Shown here: piece after piece, positions 18,671 through 28,143 of the stretch
How positions within the stretch are numbered: the stretch's first letter is position 1
Layout: each line of letters starts with the position of its first letter
DNA from: Thainema sp966674685
Lineage (GTDB): Bacteria > Cyanobacteriota > Cyanobacteriia > Phormidesmidales > Phormidesmidaceae
DNA: 64,000 bases
Reading direction: 5' to 3'
Assembly (NCBI GenBank): GCA_966674685.1
Contig: CBKWJC010000036.1
Span: 1 to 64,000, forward strand
Notes under the pieces: generated by a model
Databases searched by the model: none
The model's input: the letters and a program-made list of their open reading frames with translations, nothing else
What the model was told of the DNA's origin: nothing
Position numbers and translations under genes: made by a program

Positions 18671-18785
18671 GGCTTAATCGTCATGCACAATGTTGGTTTG
18701 TCTTGGGTAGGGGCAAAGGCTATATACCCTATATACCCTTTGGGATGGCTATGCTTAACGCTCCCACGGTATTGATTTCTACTGA
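18671..18785. other. Spacer between mrpC and the first mrpD
   Basis: It contains a short tandem CTATATACCC unit and no gene or clear terminator, so the operon is probably read through. Confidence 0.5.
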
Positions 18786-19130
18786 CTACTGAACGTGCTT
18801 CTCAATATCGCTTGTTTCTAATGTCGGGTGATTTTTCGATAGCTTCATGACGCCGACCAGCATCAGCGCTTGAATCGAAAAGCCAATTACAATTGAGGTC
18901 AAAATTACAGCCTGTGGCACCGGATCAGAGTATGCAACAGTTTCCGAGGTTCGCTCTGAAAGGATGGGCGTAAATAAGCCTCCTTTGGCAGAAAACACAA
19001 CATAATAGGCAATCACCCCGGTGCTCATCACGTCCATCGAGATGATTTTCATCATTAGATTTTTTTTCAGGATAATGCCAAAAAAGCCACACATGACGGT
19101 GGCAAAAACGCACGCTTCTAAAAGTGACAT
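18786..19130 (-). CDS. mrpC: Mrp antiporter subunit C
   Basis: The 114-aa NuoK-like subunit has three helices (FATVMCGFFGIILKKNLMMK, VMSTGVIAYYVVFS, PQAVILTSIVIGFSIQALML). The last contains the family's DPxPQAVxLTxIVIG pattern. It is the first of the Mrp genes, just downstream of the CPA antiporter. Confidence 0.9.
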   Translation of the reverse strand: MSLLEACVFATVMCGFFGIILKKNLMMKIISMDVMSTGVIAYYVVFSAKGGLFTPILSERTSETVAYSDPVPQAVILTSIVIGFSIQALMLVGVMKLSKNHPTLETSDIEKHVQ

Positions 19131-19169
19131 AGTTAAATTAAGTAAGGCGAGAGGAGTAAGGAGTTTTGT

Positions 19170-19245
19170 AGGTTGGGTTGAGTGATAGCAAAACCCGACA
19201 GGTTTCTAATACTGTTGGGCTTTGCGTTACTCAACCCAGCCTACA
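19170..19245. repeat. GTAGGTTGGGTTGAG inverted-repeat element
   Basis: GTAGGTTGGGTTGAG at the left and CTCAACCCAGCCTAC at the right bracket a partly complementary centre. A partial relative lies near 51168-51202. It occupies the gap between the CPA antiporter and mrpC. Confidence 0.75.
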
Positions 19246-19248
19246 GGG

Positions 19249-20688
19249 TTATTTGGTAGTTGAGAGAGACGGTTCTGAAGCAAGTGTAGACTCTTCTGTT
19301 GCAGCTTCACCTTCATCAGGCTGACTACCCTTTAAAGCCCATTGCAGCATGGGAGGTGCCAAGAACGTCGTTAGGATCACCATCACGATAATGGCTGCTT
19401 CCAAAGGCTTATCCAAAACGCCGCTGGCCGAACCAATTCCAGCAAAGACCAAGCCAACCTCGCCCCGTGGAATCATGCCCACACCAATCGCGAGGCGATT
19501 CACACCGGGCTTACCAAATACAGCCCAGCCTGTAACAACCTTACCAATGATGGCAACAGCAATCAGGAAGGTGGCAATGATCAGTCCAGCGCGGTTTTCA
19601 GCAACCGCCGGATTCAACACGCTCAGGTCAGCTTTCGCACCGACGGTTACAAAGAAAATGGGCACCAGGATATCGGCAATCGGCATCACCTGCTGATCGA
19701 GTTCCTTGCGCTTGTCGGTTTCGTCTAGAACCAAACCCGCAGCAAACGCACCCAGAATCGCCTCTAGGTGAATCACATTCGCCAAGAACGCCATTACTAG
19801 CGCAAACGTGAAAGCTGGGATTAACAACGCGCCGCGAGTTTGCAGCTTATCTGCGATCGCAACAAAGCTGGTGTTGAAGAACTTACCTAAAAAGATGGCA
19901 CCTAAGAGGAAGGCACTGGCACTGACAATCAAGTAAACAACATTGAGCAGATCGACTTCGCCCGTTTTGGCCAAGCTGGCAACAACGGCGAGAACGATAA
20001 TACCCAGTACGTCATCAATAACCGCTGCACCAACAATAATTTGGCCTTCTGTGGACTTGAGATGTCCCAGTTCGGACAGCACTTTGGAGGTGATGCCAAT
20101 TGAGGTAGCCGTGAGAGCTGCGCCAGCAAAAATGGATGGAATCACAGGCGCATGGAACAGGGTGACTAAGCCGACCGTACCGAGAATGAACGGAGCCGCT
20201 ACCCCAACCACAGCAACAACTGCGGCTTGATAGCCAACCTTGCTCAGTTCTCGCAGGTCAGACTCTAGACCAATTTCAAATAGCAGAACAATAACGCCTA
20301 GTTCAGCCAATACCGAAATTACCTCGCTCTGGCTTTGGAAGATGTGCGTCACAGCTTCCGTATCCAAATTGCCCAGCCACTGCAGCGCCGACATCAGCAT
20401 AGAATCGGCAGCGGTTGCGCCCGTTTCGGGAAAGACCAGCAGGTGCAGGGCTGAAATACCGACGACAACGCCACCAACTAGCTCCCCCAGTACCGGAGGC
20501 AAATCCAACCGCTTGGACAGCTCGCCCCCCAGCTTGCTCATGATGTAAATCACCACGAGGGTCAGCAACACGCCTGTCAGAACAAAGGGGCCATATTCAG
20601 ATTCTGGCGTGGTGGCAAAGAGGAACGGGACTGAGGGCCAGACATCAACCCAGTTCACCGGAAAAGTTGCAATAAGATTAGATAACAT
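19249..20688 (-). CDS. CPA-type Na+(K+)/H+ antiporter
   Basis: The 479-aa protein (start at 20688; a start at 20709 would add 7 aa) has about 12 membrane helices. CPA2-family signatures include LPPVLGELVGGVVVG, LFEIGLESDL, GAAVIDDVLGIIVLAV with the ion-binding Asp pair, and IPRGEVGLVFAGIG. It should exchange Na+ or K+ for protons in the plasma membrane. Its place between bicA and mrpC suggests it helps dissipate the Na+ brought in by BicA. Confidence 0.9.
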   Translation of the reverse strand: MLSNLIATFPVNWVDVWPSVPFLFATTPESEYGPFVLTGVLLTLVVIYIMSKLGGELSKRLDLPPVLGELVGGVVVGISALHLLVFPETGATAADSMLMSALQWLGNLDTEAVTHIFQSQSEVISVLAELGVIVLLFEIGLESDLRELSKVGYQAAVVAVVGVAAPFILGTVGLVTLFHAPVIPSIFAGAALTATSIGITSKVLSELGHLKSTEGQIIVGAAVIDDVLGIIVLAVVASLAKTGEVDLLNVVYLIVSASAFLLGAIFLGKFFNTSFVAIADKLQTRGALLIPAFTFALVMAFLANVIHLEAILGAFAAGLVLDETDKRKELDQQVMPIADILVPIFFVTVGAKADLSVLNPAVAENRAGLIIATFLIAVAIIGKVVTGWAVFGKPGVNRLAIGVGMIPRGEVGLVFAGIGSASGVLDKPLEAAIIVMVILTTFLAPPMLQWALKGSQPDEGEAATEESTLASEPSLSTTK

Positions 20689-20726
20689 AATCGCTTGTCT
20701 TAAAAACAAAACAGAACGTTCAACGG

Positions 20727-20825
20727 CTCCCTCCCCCAGCCCCTCTCCCGCAGGAGAGGGGAGCCGGAAGTTTTTACCTTCTTTTCTTGTTCCCTCTCCT
20801 GCGGGAGAGGGCTAGGGTGAGGGTT
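20727..20825. repeat. CCCTCTCC(T/C)GC(A/G)GGAGAGGG hairpin repeats
   Basis: Two CTCTCCnGCnGGAGAG palindromes are separated by a T-rich stretch, ending AGGGTGAGGG. This is the same family as 14925-15012. It fills the gap between bicA and the CPA gene. Confidence 0.75.
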
Positions 20826-20861
20826 TCTCTCTTTGGGCAAGGAGAGGACTGAAGTTAACAA

Positions 20862-22565
20862 TTACCGTTCAGGTGCGATCGCAGTTGATACACCAGCATC
20901 TAAAAGCTCGGATTCTTCAGATTGATCCAGAGAGGTCACTGCAATCTTGAGTGCTTCTGCCCGATCGGTATAAAAGTTCTGTACAGGCACTAGTTCAGTA
21001 ATACCAAGCTTTTCAAGGCGTCGAAGGGTTTGACCCGTTGCACCGACGACAAACACCTGGCGACCTTTCTCGATTGCTTCCTGGATGGCATTCTCTAGCG
21101 CTAACGCTGCCGTCACACCCATGTGGGGCACATCGGTTACATCAAACACAATCGAATCGCAGTAGGAAACTGCATTGTGCTCCCGAGAAATGGCCTTGGC
21201 AACACCGAAAATCATAGGGCCGCTAAGCTGGAACAGCAGAACGCGACCATTGGCTTCATCCAACCAGCGTTTTTCATTAGCATTCAGCGTGATGGCATCA
21301 TCTGAATCACTAATGGCTTGAACAGACTCAGACTGTAAATTGCTCATCCGCTCAATCGTCAGGATATTGGCCACGAAAACACCGATACCCACGGCTGCAA
21401 TCAGATCAACCAAAACAGTCAGGATAATCACCCCGTACATAATCAGGGCACCTTTGATGGAAACCTTATGCGCCCGCTTGAGGAAGCCCCAGTCAATGAT
21501 GTCAATACCCACCTTCAGTGCAATACCCGCCAGCACAGCCAGGGGAATCATGGCAGCTAGATTGGCTGCACCTAAAATCACAACCAGCAGGACACCCGCA
21601 CGAGTCAAACCCGAAAGCGCCGTCCGACCACCCGTTTGAATATTAACCACCGTACCCATCGTGGCACCCGCGCCAGCAATGCCACCAAACAGACCAGATG
21701 CCAAGTTACCTAAACCTTGACCAATTAGCTCTTTATTGGAATCGTGCTCAGTCCGAGTTAGGCTATCGGCAACCAGAGAAGTCAGCAGCGCATCAATACA
21801 GCCCAGCATCCCCAGTACAGCTGCGTCTACAAACATCAGCTGTAGCTGATCAGGGCTGAAGGTTGGCATCTGCAACGCAGGGAAACCAGCCGGAATTTCG
21901 CCAATGCGACGGATATCGATACCGGGGAACAAAACTAAAGATAAGACCGTACCAAAGATTAGCGCTACCAACTGAGGGGGCACAATCTTCTTAAACCGTG
22001 ATGGCATAAACCAGATGATCGCTACTGTCACCACGGCTAACACCGTCTCAGCAGGCTGAACATTGGCCAGCAAGTCTGGGATGCTACGCAGCGTACCGAC
22101 GACGCCTCCCGCCGGACTAGCCTGTCCTAAGAACGGTGCCAGTTGCAAAATCACCAGGATGACGCCGATACCGGACATAAAGCCCGAAATCACCGTATAG
22201 GGCATCATCGTGACGTATTTACCCAGTCGCAGCGCTCCAAAAATGATTTGGAAAATTCCGGCCATCATTACAACGGTAAAGGCCATTGCCATTCCGTTTT
22301 CTGGATCAGCCGCTGTCAAATTTGCGATAACGGCAGTCATCACCACCGTCATCGGCCCAGTCGGCTCTGAAATTAGGGTGGGAGTTCCACCAAACAGTGC
22401 TGCAAAAAATCCAACTAAAACCGCACCCCAGAGACCAGCGACGGCACCCGCACCAGAGGCTACACCGAAGGCAAGCGCCATCGGCAACGCAATAATTGCC
22501 GCAGTGACACCGCCAAAGATGTCACCCTGCAAATTTCTAAAATGAATCCTATTGGTAAGCTGCAT
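20862..22565 (-). CDS. bicA: SulP-family Na+-dependent bicarbonate transporter (BicA-like)
   Basis: The 567-aa protein has a SulP membrane domain (ALPMALAFGVASGAGAVAGL near 25-45; FGGTPTLISEPTGPMTVVMT) and a C-terminal STAS domain (about 430-550; LSGPMIFGVAKAI, DVTDVPHMGVTAAL). This matches cyanobacterial BicA, a low-affinity, high-flux Na+/HCO3- symporter of the CO2-concentrating mechanism. A good ribosome site (AGGTGG) precedes the ATG by 8 bases. It is first in a run with Na+/H+ antiporters. SulP sulfate transport is the alternative but the operon favours bicarbonate. Confidence 0.88.
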   Translation of the reverse strand: MQLTNRIHFRNLQGDIFGGVTAAIIALPMALAFGVASGAGAVAGLWGAVLVGFFAALFGGTPTLISEPTGPMTVVMTAVIANLTAADPENGMAMAFTVVMMAGIFQIIFGALRLGKYVTMMPYTVISGFMSGIGVILVILQLAPFLGQASPAGGVVGTLRSIPDLLANVQPAETVLAVVTVAIIWFMPSRFKKIVPPQLVALIFGTVLSLVLFPGIDIRRIGEIPAGFPALQMPTFSPDQLQLMFVDAAVLGMLGCIDALLTSLVADSLTRTEHDSNKELIGQGLGNLASGLFGGIAGAGATMGTVVNIQTGGRTALSGLTRAGVLLVVILGAANLAAMIPLAVLAGIALKVGIDIIDWGFLKRAHKVSIKGALIMYGVIILTVLVDLIAAVGIGVFVANILTIERMSNLQSESVQAISDSDDAITLNANEKRWLDEANGRVLLFQLSGPMIFGVAKAISREHNAVSYCDSIVFDVTDVPHMGVTAALALENAIQEAIEKGRQVFVVGATGQTLRRLEKLGITELVPVQNFYTDRAEALKIAVTSLDQSEESELLDAGVSTAIAPER

Positions 22566-22637
22566 GGCTTAGACCACCTAACTACATCACTTGGACTAAG
22601 TCTTCAAAAAAGCAAAAACATAAACCTGTGTAATATG

Positions 22638-22729
22638 AAGCCTGGTTGAAACCCATCATTTATTTTTTGCGAACTGTTGGCGGAGCAAACGTTTCACAGA
22701 AAATAAATTGGGTTCTTATCTACAGACTT
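22638..22729. repeat. AAGTCTG hairpin repeat, copy 1 (inverted)
   Basis: Ends resembling AAGCCTGGTTGAAACCC and CAGACTT enclose arms with TTATTTTTTGC and CACAGAAAATAAAT. Related copies lie at 34326, 44090 and 62845. It lies in the 5' region of bicA. Confidence 0.8.
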
Positions 22730-23051
22730 AATATCGATGCTGATCTCCGGCAAGCAAGATTAGGTACAGACTCAATTCACTAATGGCAACTGATACAGAG
22801 TCCGCTTGTAAAAACCAGTTTTATTTTTATGAAAGGCAGTCTGTGCATAACTTTCATAAAAATAATTCGGTTCTTTCTAGTCGGATTCGGTATCAGTTGT
22901 TTTTAGGAAGCCTGCCACTATTAACCTCATCCCAATCCCATCATTTCACGCTCAGCACACTTGACCGGACTCGTCATTGCACCACCGACAAGACAATCGC
23001 TTTGTCATGGACGCAAAGACTTGTGCAAATCAGCCTGAAGAAATCAAAAAC

Positions 23052-23079
23052 TTACCCATAGATTTAAGTCTATGGGTAA
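23052..23079. repeat. Perfect 11-bp stem-loop
   Basis: Arms TTACCCATAGA and TCTATGGGTAA enclose a 6-base loop. There is no T-run after it, so it is not a typical intrinsic terminator. Confidence 0.65.
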
Positions 23080-23461
23080 TTAGATTTCCATTAAAATTAA
23101 TCTAAACATAAAACAGGCTCAAAGCAATCACTTAGTCTGTGATTATTTATGATGCAAAATAAAAGTAAAACTTATGAGTCTCAGGTACACCTGTAGTAAA
23201 CCTTATGCTTTATCCGGGATTGCTGGATTTTAAGCATGAATGCTGATGTGCGAGCGGTACCTCCTTTACATCACCATTCGTATCCAGGTTAAGCAACGCC
23301 CTTTATTCCAATAGGTACGTTGGCTTACAGGATGTGTATTTTCAGATGCAGCTACTTAACTCAAGTCTTGTCCCTTGAGAATTTACAGGCGGGAAAAGTT
23401 GCATTGTCGCCGTATAGCAGTAAGATTGGTCTTCTGGGTTTTCACGTTAGATCGGAGTATG

Positions 23462-25387
23462 AGACAAAGCTGGCTGATTCTCCGTATCGGTTCACTAAGC
23501 AGCGACATTAAGCCATTGAGACAAGCTAGACAGCGTAGAATCCGTATCAAATCACCTCTGTATCGCGGCTCAGCTTCGCCTGTCTTTGGTTTCGTCTCAA
23601 ATACCGTCTATGCCTAATACAGCAGCAGTTTGCAGCTTATTTGATTCTGTGCAGTATCTAAACTTCAAGTCTTAACTTCACGTTCAGACAGACAAGACAA
23701 CATATTCCGCATCGACTCACCACAGTTCCGGTTGTGGTTGCGTCGTCTTGTCTTATACCAATTCTCTGAACTATGGCTACAAATCAAAACTCAGCACCTA
23801 GAGACGTGAGTCCTGAGGTGAGAGGCGTACTCTGACTACCACCATCCAGCACCCTAGACTCAGCACTTAAAGAAGTAAGACGTAAGGTGTATTCTGACCA
23901 TTCAGTTCTCAGTACCGACTTTAGTTGTAGCGCTGATTTACAGAACGGGTAGTAAACCTAGAAAGAGATATGCCGCGCTGAACCACGACAGGCTAAACCG
24001 CGATCGCACATTAATTGTGCACATTAATCGCACATTTACTTCTATGCGCTCATGCTTAACAGTTCAATATAAATTCAGCGTAATCAGACAAGACCACTCT
24101 GTGTTGTATCACTTAAGCTGCTGTATCTCATCACTTAAGACGGTTGAAATCAGCATCTAGCGGCAGCATAGACAAATTTTGTGTCCCGATTTGTCTTACT
24201 TTAAATCCAAGACAGCTATCTCCGTATTTACTCACTTATAGATCCGATCGTGTCACAAGCTAATTTTGGCTTCATTTTTGCCACTTTTAGGGCAGTAAAG
24301 CATCAGACATAAATCTCCGTATTAGCTCACTTAGATCAGACGGCACCTTGTCTCAATTCTTGTCTCAATTTTGGCATCACAAGACGCTAACTCGCTGTGG
24401 CGTTGTCTCACCTATATGGTGATAGTTGTCTTGGGGCGGGCATTGTTATGACGTGGCGGTGGAGTGCCATAACAAGTCCGTGTCTTAATAGAACAGACTA
24501 CAGATATTCTCATCCAGGTTTTAATACAAATCACTCGATCTAGCTGAGAAACCCCATCTCCGCTACATTCTGATTGCTTTAGTTGATGTTCCCATTCGTT
24601 TGCCCTGAAGCAAGACAAGGCGATCCGTATCTCATCACTTATCTTGTAAAAGCTAACGATAAACCCGCAAATTTGCTTCAGACAATTTTCTCCGTATCTA
24701 CTCACTTAATAGCTTGAAACTGGATTGGATTAACTTGGATATCAGCAAGACTACGTTGGAACACTGCTAAGACAAAATTCTCCCCATTTCATCACTCAAT
24801 TGCAGCTCATGTGGTGATGGGAACGGTGACTCAATTTGTCCATCGCGACACACAAATGCTGTTTTGTTGGGTGGATAAGACAGCTTTTCATTATCTGGGG
24901 TGAGAAAGCGATGCAGCCAGATCCGCTAGATCTCTTGATTTATAAGCTTTATCAGAGTTCGCTCTGGTTAACTGCTACTCTCCAAACACCACCTTTATTT
25001 GTAGTGTAATGTTAGTGTAATTTAACTAAAACAGAACAGTTGTGGGAGATGTCAGCAGGATTCTAAACCTGCGATCGCGCTTCATTTCACCTGATCAACT
25101 AAGACAAGCATCTCTGCATCGGCTCACCTTTGTCTCAGTAATCAGGAGTTTGCTCAATCGCTTGTTCTGTAAGCATTACAGCCATTTCTATTTCAATGGA
25201 GCGATTGATTGTCTTATGTCGCTTTGTCTCTTTTGGTGTAAATCTCTGTCTTGTCTGATCTTAATTTCACGAATAAAAACGGTTGTAACCCATATAAGAC
25301 AAAGGTTTGGGGATAAGACAATTAACTCTGTATTACATCACCTAAAGCTCTGTATCGTGTCACTTTATCTCCGTTTTGTCTCACTAC
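23462..25387 (+). repeat. Iteron-like repeats, consensus (A/C)AGACAA + TCTCCGTATCnnnTCACTTA
   Basis: At least 14 same-strand copies of a ~20-bp unit start near 23479, 23539, 23704, 24097, 24119, 24219, 24314, 24622, 24689, 24779, 25111, 25325, 25348 and 25368. The best match the consensus closely, e.g. 24219-24238, 24314-24333 and 24689-24708. Most are preceded at 3-12 bases by AGACAA or AGACAT. Some are spaced 20-24 bases apart (24097/24119; 25325/25348/25368), others by 60-400. Variable spacing and degenerate units exclude a CRISPR; binding sites for a replication initiator or regulator are more likely. Confidence 0.75.
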
Positions 25388-25568
25388 TAAAATCTGAAAT
25401 GCTGACTGAGCTTGACGTTGAGCAAAGTAAGACAAGCTAATAAGTTTAAATAAAAAATATTCCTCCAAATGGGCTGAAATCCCTTCTGGGACAATGCTTG
25501 CGGCGTAATGTGCTGCCCATTGGAGGTGTAGTATTTCTGCAAGTGCGATCGCGGAACGATTTGAATAT

Positions 25569-27458
25569 GTGCGAGAACAGGACAACCCGTTTCTCGCCCT
25601 ATTTCCGCATCGCTACGACTACATCTACGCCCCTTTTCCAGAGCCTGGATGCAAGCCAAACTGGCATACTGAAAGTCGTCACCCCCTGTCTGACCGCATC
25701 ATTCAGCAAGGCGGATACCTATACGGCGTTCGGTTTGGCTCCACCACGTCCTATGCCTTGCTTGATATTGATATCACTAGCCCTTATCACCCGCAGCGAG
25801 ACTCTTTTGCTGTCTCACGCCTCATGGCAGCGTTGGAACCGCTAGGACTGGTACGTACCGTTATCTGTACATCTAGTGATAGCGGCGGGCTGCATTTGTA
25901 TTTTCCGTTTACCCAGGCGCTGCCGTCTTGGAAAATCGCCCGCGTCATGGCCTATACGCTTCAGCAAGCGGGCTTTAAGCTGTATCCAGGACAGTTGGAG
26001 CTATTTCCTAATCCCAAGGCTTATAACCGCGCTGGCAAGCCGACGCTGTATCACGCCCATCGCTTACCGCTCCAAATCGGCTCTTACCTACTCAATGCCG
26101 ATCTTCAGCCGATTTGGAGCAGCTCAGACACGTTTGTCAGGCAGTGGCACAGCGCAAGACAAGCAAACACGCTTGAGACAAAAACGCTGAATCGATATCT
26201 AAAGCAGACGTGGCAAGGATTTCAGCCAATTTCGGGCGGAGCGAAAAAGTTTATCCAGGATCTCAATGCTGAAATTGAAGCAGGTTGGTCAAGTTACGGC
26301 CAAACGAATCGCCTGCTGGGCCGGATCGCCATGCGAACCTATATCTTTCACCACATTCTGCATGGTGGGGAGCCGCTGACCGGACAAGCCCTAGTGAATC
26401 AAATTGTCGCCATAGCCCAATCGCTACCCGGCTACAAAGAGTGGTGTCAACACCAGCATGAAATCGCTCAACGTGCGGCGGACTGGGCACGTTCTGTGGA
26501 AAAGAGCCACTACTTCCACTATGGATTACACTACGAATTACACTACAAAGACACAGGTGCAAAGTTTGGTTTAGAAAATTCTCCAAAGCCTCGCTCTGAC
26601 TGGAATCAACAGCAGTTTGACCAGACACGGGAAAAGATCCGCAATGCTGTATCAGAGATGCAAAAGCTGGATCAGTTTCCGGATCGAGCAACTAAACGGT
26701 TCAATAAGCTAACTAAGGTTTACGGAATTGGTGGTAGTTCTCTATATCGTCATCTAGATCTCTGGCATCCTAAAGAATTTAAAGTTCAAGACACAGCTCA
26801 AGATTTGGAAGAATGTTTGGAACAGAATTTGACTCTAGAAGGCTTGAGAAATTTGGATGATGTAAAGGTTGTAAGAACACAAGATTTGGAAGATCTAAAT
26901 AAAGATCTGAATGAAGGTTTGAGTTTAAAGAGTTGGAATCTAGATGATCTGAGTGTGGATTTGGATGTTCTGAGTCTGAGTCTGAGTGATGATCTGAGTT
27001 TGAATTTAAATAATTTGAGATCACTAAGAAGTTTGAATAGAGCAGAGATTTTAAAGAGTTTAGATAAAATCAAAGATTTAAATCCTAATTGGCTTGTTGA
27101 TATCCACACTGATCTGAGCACAGAGGATGCAACCCAACCTGACCCGCGCTACACAAGCTGTACAAGCTTATTAGAGTTGCCAGGGTGTAACCCTAAGCAG
27201 GATAAGGCTTTGGCTGATATTGCGCTGCTGCAATTTAGCCCATTTCAAGGCTGTAATTTAGGTGATAACTTGAATCAAGACCTTAGCCGATCCTTAGAGC
27301 AACTTGCAGCGATTGAATTCCCCAAATCCTCGAAATTTCCCGTTGAATCGCCAATCCTGCATCAGGAGCAGTCAGGAATAATGAGCCTGCCACGAATAGT
27401 GCGCCTATCTAGCCCTTTCAAGGTGTTAAATCCAGAACGGAGAAAAATGAGCGGCTAA
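25569..27458 (+). CDS. AEP (archaeo-eukaryotic primase)-like protein, C-terminus altered by MITE insertion
   Basis: The 629-aa product shows the three AEP catalytic motifs in order: DxD in YALLDIDIT (66-68), SGGLHLYF (105-112) and GQLELFPN (141-148). A helical middle domain follows (QTNRLLGRIAMRTYIFHH), then an HTH-like stretch before residue 400. Residues about 425-510 are a Leu/Asp/Asn repeat. The final residues SPFKVLNPERRKMSG are encoded by the MITE at 27410. The start is a GTG with poor context; the frame is open upstream to about 25505, so the true start is uncertain. It is probably a replication or priming protein working with the upstream repeats. Downstream partners are 28144 and 28653. 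Confidence 0.78.
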   Translation: MREQDNPFLALFPHRYDYIYAPFPEPGCKPNWHTESRHPLSDRIIQQGGYLYGVRFGSTTSYALLDIDITSPYHPQRDSFAVSRLMAALEPLGLVRTVICTSSDSGGLHLYFPFTQALPSWKIARVMAYTLQQAGFKLYPGQLELFPNPKAYNRAGKPTLYHAHRLPLQIGSYLLNADLQPIWSSSDTFVRQWHSARQANTLETKTLNRYLKQTWQGFQPISGGAKKFIQDLNAEIEAGWSSYGQTNRLLGRIAMRTYIFHHILHGGEPLTGQALVNQIVAIAQSLPGYKEWCQHQHEIAQRAADWARSVEKSHYFHYGLHYELHYKDTGAKFGLENSPKPRSDWNQQQFDQTREKIRNAVSEMQKLDQFPDRATKRFNKLTKVYGIGGSSLYRHLDLWHPKEFKVQDTAQDLEECLEQNLTLEGLRNLDDVKVVRTQDLEDLNKDLNEGLSLKSWNLDDLSVDLDVLSLSLSDDLSLNLNNLRSLRSLNRAEILKSLDKIKDLNPNWLVDIHTDLSTEDATQPDPRYTSCTSLLELPGCNPKQDKALADIALLQFSPFQGCNLGDNLNQDLSRSLEQLAAIEFPKSSKFPVESPILHQEQSGIMSLPRIVRLSSPFKVLNPERRKMSG

Positions 27459-27627
27459 GCCTTGTATTTTCAATGCTACCAATGCAATTACCGGACTTGA
27501 ATCCTCGCATTCTAGCCGCAAAAATCATAGCTTCTTTTTTTCTTTTACCAGAAGCTGAAAACCAAGAACGGAAAACTGGGATTTCAGATTATTGCCCGTT
27601 CCAAAAAATAACACCTTGAAAGGGCTA
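27410..27627 (+). mobile_element. 218-bp MITE, complete copy in the primase-like gene
   Basis: Perfect 19-bp terminal inverted repeats TAGCCCTTTCAAGGTGTTA. An 11-bp target duplication, GTGCGCCTATC, lies at 27399-27409 and 27628-27638. The interior has no gene but repeats GAACGG near both ends. The sequence is identical over its whole length, by eye, to the copy at 30867-31084 in opposite orientation. Confidence 0.95.
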
Positions 27628-27819
27628 GTGCGCCTATCGGGAATAGTGCGATCGCTGGGAATAATGCGCCTATCGGGAATAGTGCGATCGCACTTTGAAA
27701 CCAGCTTGTCATATCTAGTCGAACAGATCGTCAATCTGATCCACCAGCTTCCCATTCAATCTTGGGGAAACGTTTCCCCCAACTTTGTCCTAGAACCTCA
27801 AACCCTTACTCCTGAATGA
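27628..27819 (+). pseudogene. Severed C-terminus of the primase-like gene
   Basis: Removing the 218-bp element and one copy of the 11-bp duplication rejoins the frame at VRLS and continues through RLSGIVRSLGIMRLSGIVRS to a stop at 27817-27819. This restores a 673-aa ancestral protein. The restored tail contains a short repeat of (R/V)LSGIVRS encoded by HIP1-containing DNA, then a hydrophobic helix (LSYLVEQIVNLIHQL). Confidence 0.85.
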
Positions 27820-27879
27820 TTCTAAGGTCTAACAGCATATTTCATGTTTCAACAATTCCTACTAAATCTTCCGTTTCCC

Positions 27880-28065
27880 CAACTCCCTTTGCAGCCCTTT
27901 ATAGCCTCTACAACCCTTTACAGCCTTACAATCTTCTTGGTGCGTACGCTCCGCTGGTTATACAGCACCCTACTCTTTGTCCCCCTGCTCCCGCTGCCCC
28001 TCTTGCTCCCTCTACAGCCTTTACAGCCCTCTCACTCCTCACCCCTCACTCCTCACTCCTCACTT
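27880..28065. repeat. CTACAGCC / CTCACTCCTCACCC low-complexity repeats
   Basis: Pyrimidine-rich degenerate units ACAGCCCTTTACAGCC and CTCACTCCTCACCC fill the spacer before the gene at 28144. The same vocabulary recurs at 29308-29510, 33960-34050, 50265-50330 and 51140-51165. Confidence 0.75.
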
Positions 28066-28143
28066 CTTTACGCCCCCTTTCCCCAATCTTCGATACACTA
28101 AAGACCGAATTCCCTAGACAGTCACGAAGTTGAGTGGATTCTG

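Larger units (their letters stand above)
22730..25568. other. Gene-poor region with iteron-like array upstream of the primase-like gene
   Basis: About 2.8 kb without a convincing gene: short frames here overlap the repeats and show no family signature. It holds a stem-loop (23052-23079), repeats of the form ACTCAGCACTTAAAGAAGT (near 23790 and 23858; another near 45592), a CGCACATTAAT cluster at 24004-24037, and the dispersed repeat array described separately. It may be a replication origin, a centromere-like site or a regulatory region. Confidence 0.7.

Noticed and set aside
22783..23061. 92-codon plus-strand frame
   Set aside because: Low-quality composition, overlap with a partial hairpin repeat, and no domain.
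23462..25387. CRISPR array
   Set aside because: Repeats are degenerate, unevenly spaced (20 to 400 bases) and lack cas genes.
23462..25387. Tn7-like or type V-K CAST transposon end
   Set aside because: There are no tnsB, tnsC, tniQ or cas12k genes nearby, and the repeat sequence and spread over 1.9 kb do not fit a transposon end.
25042..25440. 132-codon plus-strand frame before the primase-like gene
   Set aside because: It consists largely of the dispersed repeats, is Cys/Leu-rich without a family signature, and has no good ribosome site.
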